Source: Trichaptum fuscoviolaceum (Eukaryota > Basidiomycota > Agaricomycetes > Hymenochaetales > Trichaptaceae). From it: a stretch of DNA of 64,000 bases. Position 1 is the stretch's first letter. Each line of letters starts with the position of its first letter. The notes under the pieces are model-generated. The model searched no databases. It saw nothing but the letters and a program-made list of their open reading frames with translations, and was not told the DNA's origin. A program made the translations under genes and the position numbers. The DNA is taken from NCBI GenBank assembly GCA_910574455.1, contig CAJSYZ010000002.1, positions 1,885,671 through 1,949,670 of the forward strand, read 5' to 3'. Shown in pieces: positions 56,609-64,000 of the stretch.

Positions 56609-59518
56609 ATGGTCCGTATATCGTCATGGTATACTGACAGTTGTCTGAAATATTCACTACTAATTTCCATTCCTTTACTAAAAACAGCGGCTAGTATAGG
56701 ATTGGGTTCACACCCCGTTGCGAAGGAGGATATTTACTTGGCAAACGTCCTTGACCGTATAAAATTCATCTTGCAAGCATGGGTGGAGAAACCCGGAACA
56801 AAAAAGACAGACCTAGCAGCACGCGCAGCTGTAATAATCGCAAACGGACTTCCGGACAAACCGTGAGTGACGGTCTCAGCCTGATTACTATGCGCCTGAT
56901 TCTGACTCTTAAATTTGGCCCACTGGCAGTGGCGAAGTCTTGGAATCACATACCGCTCGGCTGCTAGTGACTGTGAGGCTAGTACCAGTAAGGTGCCAGT
57001 GCTGGAAGCTGACGCCGAATCCGAGTCGTGAGTAACGGTATCAGCCTGAGTGCGCGTCCGAGTCTGACCATTCTCGAATTTGGAATGCACGCATCAAGTG
57101 GCGAAGTCACGGAATTACATGCCAGTGAGGCCGGAAACTTGAACTTGAAGGTGTCGGAACATGAAGCTGACGTATCCGAGTCGTGAGTTACGGCGCCAGC
57201 CTGAGTACGCATCCGATTCTGATCATCTGACAGTGGCAGCAACATCCACAAACACATCGGCCGTTCCCCCTACGACGATATCATGAAGGCCTTAGCCTCT
57301 ATGAAAGAGCTAGAGCAACTTCGGATCGACACTGAGGAGAAAGAAAGAAGGCTTCGAGATGAAAAGGAAGATTTCGAACGGAGGCATAGGGAACTCCTGA
57401 TAAATAAGCGGGACAGTGATCAGGAGCAATTAAAGCTTTTGCAGAATGAGTTGATGAAAACCAAAAAACTTATCTCAAATGTCGAATCAAACCTCTCAGA
57501 AGCCAACTTCAGCTGGGCGACTGACTCACTCCAGCTTCACAAGGAGAAGGATATACATGAGGAGCAATTGAAAAAGCATGAGGACGCTATTGAAGCTCTA
57601 AAGAAACAGCTCGCTCAAGATTACACCCTAATCGCGAGAGCTTCAGCTCAGGAGAGTCTCTTCGCCGTGACTTCGCGCAGGCTCACTAACCTGGAAAATT
57701 ATCGAAAGCAGTCACTAGAAAAGGAACAGCGGATTGTAGGACATATACGGGCTATTGACGACGCATTTGTTGATGTGACTGAGGAATTGGACTCGAAGGC
57801 GGACAAAGTGACACTCGAGGAGATGGCTGGGACTTACAAGTGTTTGCAGGAGACAGTGAAGGGTCTTGTATACACAGTACACGACTTACAGATTAGTGTG
57901 GCAGCCGCCAAAGGGGTAAGCCAATTTTGAGCTGCTATCGTAAAACAAATGAAGCTCACAGGATCTCACCCAGAACGAAGCCGCCAAAGCCAGCAGTAAA
58001 ATACGCACCCTCTGCGAGGACAATAGGGTAGTAGTCATGAAAAGCTTCATAATTGCGTTCCCATTAGAGAAAGGATTCTTCTCTCCAAAACAGGTCATCC
58101 CTTATGACGTTACTGGCAAAAGTGGTTTTATGATTCGAAATTTTTTGAACAAGGTTGAACAACTCTACATGAAGTTCGCGACCCTATCACCTGGGCCGGG
58201 CAAGAAGCTAAAGGAAGGACGACGTACAGGCGAAGTCGGCATGAGTGGCATAGCTCAGGGCCCAGCGACAATCCTGTCTAATGACATTGCTATCATTCCA
58301 AGGCATCTATTCGACGACCTGATTGTCGACATCACCAAGTCCTTGGCAGAGTTAGAGCTGACAGAGGCGTATGCGAAGGGAAATGATGAAGGAAAGGGAA
58401 AAAAGGGAAAGGGAAAGGGAAAGGGAAAGGGAAAGGGAAAGGGAAAGGGAAAGGGAAAGGGAAAGGGAAAGGGAAAGGGAAAGGGAAAGGGAAAGGGAAA
58501 GGGAAAGGGAAAGGGAAAGGGAAAGGGAAAGGGAAAGGATGAGTTCGAGGCTGTGGATGTGTCGGAGGATGCATCGAAGGAAAAGACGGCGACGCCATAC
58601 TCCTGGCAGCCACCACTTAACGCATCAATCGTCGACCAGTTCAAATTTTTCCTGGTCCGATTTTTTATAGTCTTCGAATTTCACCGAAGACTATTCTTCC
58701 TCCTCGATCGCCGGCTAAGCCAGCTGGAAAGGAACCCGATGGATCCTCAGACTATTGATTTGCTGGATGCCGACGCGGCCTGGAACACAAACGCGAAAGT
58801 AATACTGGATAAGGATTTTACCGGCTATCTCTTTGACGACCAAATGTATGAACATCGGTTCAAAGGCTTGACGGTAAAGTTCCACTTCGAGGACCACTTT
58901 GCCAGGATGGCTGAGCTGGACGGGCAAGAGTACGTGGGCCCGGAGGATATACCGTGCGTGGCTGTAGGCGGGACTCTCGAAGTGCCGCAGGTCAATGTCG
59001 CGTTGAAGGAGATGCAAGAATACTTCGACCGTTTATGCCTGAAAATGGAGGCCACCGTGCCAATGGCATCCGCCGACCTGAAAGCGGGTCAGACGAACGA
59101 ACCCATCCCCAAAGCCCGTGAAGACACAAGCGTGTCTCCCGATGATTTGAGACTACGGCGGCTATTGAATCGACGTAATGAGCATAGGGAGAAGGCTTTA
59201 ACCCTCGACACTGCGATGAGAATTATCTTGGTAGACGAACTTGTCCCTGACATTTTCAATGACACACGATTCCGAATGTTTTTAAACAAGGTTGCCCATG
59301 ACCGCTCTGAAATCAGTGACCCCGCTGGCCTTCGCACATTTGTTGAGAATGCTGAGGACATTTTGAAAGTGCAAAAGGATGTTTTCCCCGAACCTGTAAA
59401 AACCCGACTGCTCACATTATGCGAGATAGCGGATCAAAACAAGCCTTACGGCCGGAATTTCAATGAGTGCATATCAGTGGGCGTTTTTGGGGCCAGAAGT
59501 TGCGGTCCATCTTACTAG
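56609..59518 (+). CDS. Unknown 828-aa coiled-coil protein with (Lys-Gly)n tract
   Basis: Three exons (56609-56862, 57240-57915, 57962-59518) keep one frame. Exon 1 is a short helical part (ANVLDRIKFILQAWVEK). Exon 2 is an extended coiled coil rich in Lys/Glu/Leu (KALASMKELEQLRIDTEEKE and onward, about residues 98-300). Exon 3 begins DLTQNEAAKAS, then has a globular-looking part (FIIAFPLEKGFFSPKQ), a Lys-Gly repeat of about 50 residues (about 453-503) encoded by a GGGAAA microsatellite, and a further folded part (RMFLNKVAHDRSEISD, then KTRLLTLCEIADQNK). No known domain is recognised. The first intron is unusually long (377 nt), is made of tandem diverged repeats, and carries the same motif words as the flanking spacers. 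Exon 1 could be wrong; the exon 2/3 junction is well supported by phase. Confidence 0.65.
58388..58539. repeat. (GGGAAA)n hexanucleotide microsatellite inside a coding exon
   Basis: About 24 nearly perfect units that in the coding frame read Gly-Lys. Antisense it reads Phe-Pro, which gives long spurious frames. Confidence 0.95.
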
Positions 59519-60477
59519 GCGCCAACTCGCAGGCTGAGGATGAACTACCCATTGATTCTTTGGTACTTCGGATTTTAGGCGCAGGCGTGCAGCAGCTCAC
59601 AGATGTGTCAACTCAGACGATCACACAGTGAAGCCACTGGCAATGGCGGATTTGGAGGTATCCGTGTACGAGTACCGTGACAGGACAACTTGAAGGGTTT
59701 GGATGCAACGAGCTGCTTGATCTTTATCTTCCTGGTCAACTACTACTAGTATGATGTTTGTCATTTTCTTGAATGGCGTGTTGCGTTCAAAGCTTGCTTC
59801 AACTTCAAGTTGAAGTTACTAGTAGTAGTAGTAGCCTCATGATTTGTACTCCACATTATCATTGAATTTGAATTCAAGTTACTTCTCAGCCACCTCAGGT
59901 TAAGGCTCCTTCAGTGGCAGCCTCAGCCTCAGGTGCCAGTGAGTGCATGGTGCCACCTGAGTGCCAGTGCCACTGGCAGTCACGGTGGCACCACTGGCAC
60001 TGGCAGTGACTCCGAGCCTGTCCGACTCGGAGTCAGACTCGGAGTCACGGTGGCGCCGCACCGGCGTGTGAATGATGAGTTGAAGTTGTATAAAAGACTG
60101 GCACTCACTGGCCTCGGAACTTGAACCCTCAGGCTCTGCTGGCAGTGACGTACTACTAGTACTACTATTTATTTAGTAGTAGTCTCTTGTTTTCACTTCT
60201 ACTACTTACTAGTAACCAGCAACTACTACCAGTACTACCACTATGACATCCACCGCCCCCCAACCTCCAGGCTTGCCAGGGCCACATCCAAGGAATACTA
60301 CTAGTAGAGCAAACAATGACCGACGCGGATGTGAGTTCTGCGTTCTCCATCTCTGTCACAGGCAATACTGATTGCTGACTACCCCAATAGTACAAGACGA
60401 AGATGTACTGGGAGATACAACGCCACCTTTCAGTGCGCAATGTGCGTCCTATGCCTTCCTTCACTGACACTGGCAAT
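59519..60477. other. Motif-dense spacer, with a possible short first exon
   Basis: CCAGTGCCACTGGCA, CTTCAACTTCAAGTTGAAG and ACTCGGAGTC words cluster at 59740-60170. A small two-exon frame starts at ATG 60243 (MTSTAPQPPGLPG), with donor at 60331 and acceptor at 60390, and ends after about 54 codons at the edge of the hAT-like element. It may be the start of a gene cut by that insertion, but support is weak. Confidence 0.45.
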
Positions 60478-61952
60478 TAGGGCATGACACGGGTGCACCT
60501 GCAGGTGTACCCGGATCCGTGAAGCGCAGGTACCTGCGCAAAAAAACTGATACCTGGATCCGACCCGGAACCGTGGGAAACGGATCCGGGTCTACCTGGA
60601 CCCGTTACCTGCAGGTATTGCAGGTACCTGATAGGACCTGCAGGTAATAACAGTAAGTAATGTAATAATAAGATAAAGTATTTGAAGAACATACCATCTG
60701 TGTTTCTGAGGAGTCCTGCATGGCCCGAGCTTCGAACGAGCCACGTCGTCCTGCAAGACAAGGTGTTTGCGTCCTCATCAGATTGTGTGCGGTTGTGACG
60801 ATGTGCCTACAGGCGTCAACCGCATTGACAGCGCGGTAAGGCATAGGCGCAGGCGTCGACCGCGTCGACCGCGAAGTAAAGCCTAGTGCGCAAGTTCGCA
60901 GGCTCCTGAAGCGAAGGAACATGGTGATAGTGAGAGGATCGCCACGCTGCAAGTCAATGAGTAAGGTATTATCAACAACATGAGAATAACCAGAACCACT
61001 CACGACCATTGCACGAGAATGATGTACATTCCCTGTGCCCCGGAATACTGCTCCTGTCATAGCACAGGCGATCTTCAGACATGGTAACATAGGGTGCTTC
61101 TCGCCTTCATCCCAACCACTGAACCGTAACCACTGCCAGCTTCTCCAGTTCCTTCACACTGTTGCTCGTTACGCGCAGAGAAGCAACCCGGAAACTGAGA
61201 AGTTCAAGCGCCCGATGCCTGCCAGGAGCTGTTTGAAAGCGAGAGGTGATGGAAAGAGGTTTTCGACCTTGAATTCCCGTAAGCGATTGCAGGTGTGTGT
61301 GGAAGCACTCCCGCAGCTGTCCAGCACGTCGGGGTAGAAAGCGATTCCAAAGACGAGCCATATTGTCGCAAGAGATGGTTCAGTAGCTCAGGCGCCGGTT
61401 CCCATTCCAACTCCAAAAGCGCAGTGACTGCGAAGAGTTTCGCAGCAGCCAGTCAATGAAGTCCATCTTCGGGCGAGCCTGTTCAGCCTGACCTTTGAGA
61501 GTCGGCATGAGTGCAGACGATGGCGAGTGTTGCGGTTGCCGGACGAGCAGCATGTCGAGGGCGACAAGCGGCTGTGGTCTCGCGGTCTCGCGAAGAGAGC
61601 GCGGCGGGCGGGAGGGCGCTGACAAGCGCGAAGTTGGTGAGGAGGCGGTCATGGCAGCCGTTGTCGTCGTAGTAGGCGGCGTCGAGGATGGCGAAGAGGA
61701 CGGCACATGTCGAGTAGAATGTAGAAAAGTAATGGTACATCGTTGCGTTCGTCGCACTCAAGATGAGCGCACGTGATTTACCGGGTACTTGCAGGTACCC
61801 GGCCAGGTACCTGGGCAAAAAAAATCCAAACCTGGATCCGCAGGTAAGCGTGGGAACCAGGTACCTGCGCACAGGTGCACCTGGAACCGCAGGTATTTGA
61901 GCGCAGGTACCTGCAGGTACCCACGGATGACCTGCACCCGTGTCATGCTCTA
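60478..61952. mobile_element. 1.5-kb hAT-like non-autonomous transposon
   Basis: Ends TAGGGCATGACACGGGTGCA (left) and TAGAGCATGACACGGGTGCA (right, reverse complement) form TIRs with one mismatch in 20. About 150 bp inside each end, CAGGTACCTG, GGATCC and CCTGCAGGTA words recur in both orientations, a common subterminal pattern of hAT elements. The candidate 8-bp target copies (60470-60477 and 61953-61960) match at only five positions, so the TSD is uncertain. No transposase. The middle (about 60700-61760) has minus-strand frames that look like a captured host gene piece without a recognised family. Confidence 0.7.
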
Positions 61953-62512
61953 GTAGTAATTAGTGGAGCTCTTTTCTTATTCTCATGCGATGGTGTTGCG
62001 TATTCGTACGTTTGTTTCCTGCTCTGTGTTTGATGGCCTTTGGCGTGCGCTTTATGTGGTAGTACATGTATGACTTGAGGAAATGGGAATGATATTGCAA
62101 GTGTGGTTTCCATCCGTGAACTTGAAGTATTCCCGCTACCCTTAAGGTAGCAGGGTATCCTATGGCGTATGCAACTGTGTCCAGCGCCTGCCAAATCTCA
62201 TCCAGTCACGTGAAATTTCCTTTATGGGTAAGCGACTTATAAGTCAATTCTGCTCACATGACTACTAGTAGTATGACAAACATAAGTAAGTTATGTAATG
62301 TAACCCGCGAGACGCATCAAGTTGAATCCTGCCTGCCAACAGGCCGTGACGCGCGAGGCGCTCCCCATGACGATCCACCTATCGCAGGTCAACCGTGAGC
62401 TGCTCTGCGGTTCCACCGCCATGAGGAACAGCAGCCCCAGCGTCTCCGTGTCTACACTCCGCGGCGGTGCAAAGCCGACTTTGTCTGTGAGGACATCCAA
62501 CGCTGGCAACAA
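61953..62512. other. Spacer, no gene seen
   Basis: Nothing beyond short frames without a recognisable product. A single ACTACTAGTAGT word lies near 62262. Confidence 0.4.
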
Positions 62513-63184
62513 ATGGACACCAAGTGCGACGGTGTCAGGTGCAGGGAGCATTGTAGCTGCCGGAATCAGGGGGCGGAGTGCTTAAGCACAGTAAAACGCC
62601 ACTGGCCGTGTGAAAGCGGAGTGCAGCAACTGCAGGGCGACGCATACCCGTCTTTGGCGCCGCGGCTTGAACGACGAGCTGGATTGCAACACGAGTGCTT
62701 TACTGCAAGCTGGTGTGTGAACTCTAGTACTTTCCTTGATGCTTCACTAAATTTTTTGGTGTATAGCATAAAAGACCGCGCTCAAGGAGCATGTGTCGCC
62801 AACACGGCGAGGGCTGCCACCAATGCGCTTTTCGCTTTTTGCTCTGACAACAACAAAGCAATGGGTGAGTCTGGTGAATAAGTTTCACCATTTAGATTCT
62901 TTCCAATATTCTAATCATAGATTCTTGTATTCTGATTCAGCAAAATGTTACAAATGCCAAGCAATGGCCACGCCTCTCTGGCGGAAAGATGATGAAGGCA
63001 AGATGGTTTGCAACCCGTGAGTATAGCATCTCTTGAAATTTTGACCCCATTTCCCGTCTTTTCTTTCACCATCTCTCAACGAACGGCCTCTCATATCTCG
63101 TCGCACAGCATCAACGACCAGGTATTCTGCAAGCAGAAGCCCAAATTACAGGGCACCAGCTCAAGATGCGCAAGGACAGGGTGA
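62513..63184 (+). CDS. Small GATA-type zinc finger protein or remnant
   Basis: Exons 62513-62864, 62941-63016 and 63109-63184 join in phase. The middle exon encodes the first half of a GATA finger, CYKCQAMATPLWRKDDEGKMVCN, with the Cys-x2-Cys pair and the TPLWR signature. The normal second pair (CNAC, followed by GLYYK) is broken: after the splice the protein continues PINDQVFCKQKPK, so the last cysteine is misplaced by several residues. Exon 1 has a cysteine-rich start (CDGVRCREHCSCRNQGAEC). GATA factors bind DNA, but this copy probably cannot fold a normal finger. It is a degenerate host gene or a captured fragment in the repeat-rich region. Confidence 0.45.
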
Positions 63185-64000
63185 CCTTGATAGGCGATCA
63201 GCTTCTGAGGGCACGCGCGGGTTTCACTCTGCGGGTGTTAGCTCTTGCTCCAGAAGACAAACAGCAACATTGCAAAATAACTGTTTGAATGTTCAGAGTT
63301 TGCATAAAGAGAAGCTACTGAGAGGAAAGAACCCTGGTGTAGTCATTGCGCCTTGCATTTTCATCGTGTGTCGTCAGGTCTTTGTTCCCTGGATGCTCCG
63401 CAAGTTTTGCACCCTGACCCACGTCTCAAAGATGAGTCTTCAACAGTGTTTTGGGGCTCTCAAATGCAAGAAGAAGATTGTAATGATCCTATTATTAATT
63501 CTGTATGTATACGTAGAGAATAACATTTTTTCCTTTTCTTTTCTTTCCTTAACACTTCATACTCATCTCTGGGTAGCGGGCTCTGCTGTGAGGAACTCAC
63601 AGCCTCTAACTGCTTGTACTGCTAGCTAGTAGCCAGTGATAACTTGAACTTGTACTTGTTCTAGTGACATGATTCGCGACTTGGACTCGGACAGTTGGAG
63701 GATCGTCTTCCCTCGGCGGATGGGCCCTGATTTGAAGTTTATGGGGAATTATTGCTTATTACTTCAAGATGAAGCCACTTGAACTTCAGGCTGTATAATC
63801 ATGGTCTTGAATCATTGTATGCGTAACAACGTTGGAAGTTAAACTTGAAGGGGACACGGAAAGTTCAAGTTGCGGAGTCATACGACTCAGCCTCCAAGTC
63901 GGATCATGATGCATTGCCATCGTTCAAGTTGAAGCTCAGGCTGCCACTGCCAGTGGCAGTGGACTCTGACCCTCCTCAGGCTCCGGTACCGAACTACCAC
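63185..64000. other. No gene seen; motif words return at the right edge
   Basis: 63185-63640 has one 119-codon frame without a recognisable product. From 63640 to the end, CAAGTTGAAG, CTCAGGC, CCACTGCCAGTGGCAGTGG and ACTCGGA words recur as in the other spacers, so the repeat-rich region continues beyond the window. Confidence 0.5.

Noticed and set aside
58255..58670. Long frames of Phe-Pro or Arg-Glu repeats on the other frames and strand
   Set aside because: They are readings of the GGGAAA microsatellite within the real Gly-Lys coding frame.

Overview
The window is nuclear DNA of a filamentous basidiomycete, most likely a mushroom-forming agaricomycete. The evidence is gene structure (many GT-AG introns of about 50-65 nt), a DUF6534 membrane-protein gene, a Plavaka-type transposase and Tf1/sushi-type chromovirus LTR elements. 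No rRNA, tRNA or CRISPR array was recognised.

Positions 1-12.5 kb are a normal gene-rich block: the 3' part of a DUF6534 membrane protein (+), the replicative helicase subunit MCM5 (-, 12 exons), the cardiolipin-pathway phosphatase GEP4 (+, 5 exons) and an Spt21/Ams2-like histone-gene regulator (-, 3 exons). Two transposon remnants lie between MCM5 and GEP4: a 701-aa reverse transcriptase ORF and a truncated Tc1/mariner-like transposase. The replication, mitochondrial-lipid and chromatin genes are simply neighbours; I see no operon-like logic.

Positions 13.5-64 kb are a repeat-dominated accessory region. One 17-exon gene of unknown function (13495-35438, minus) has been split twice. An 11.04-kb chromovirus (13866-24906, TSD CTCGC) sits in its last exon, and a 6.54-kb gag-only LTR element (28262-34800, TSD GGAGT) sits at the start of exon 3. 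Removing both insertions restores a continuous 958-codon frame. Upstream and divergent is a decayed Plavaka transposase (36028-39990). Next comes a 14.4-kb cluster (41031-55404) of three LTRs and two gag-only internal regions of the same family. Its last LTR carries a 3.8-kb TIR transposon with a captured Hsp70 gene end.

After that come an 828-aa coiled-coil gene with a (Lys-Gly)n tract (56609-59518), a 1.5-kb hAT-like element (60478-61952) and a small degenerate GATA-finger ORF (62513-63184). The non-coding DNA between these genes, and one oversized intron in each of two genes, is built from a small set of partly palindromic words (CAAGTTGAA, CCACTGGCA, ACTAGTAGT and others).

The most interesting result concerns the LTR elements. 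The chromovirus and the gag-only family both carry an 11-nt primer-binding site that is the exact complement of a sequence lying at the expected transcript 5' end, about 30 nt after a TATA box. This is the signature of Tf1-type self-priming. Their LTR ends and the bases that follow also match (CGTAACA, then TTAGGA), which suggests that the gag-only elements use chromovirus machinery in trans.
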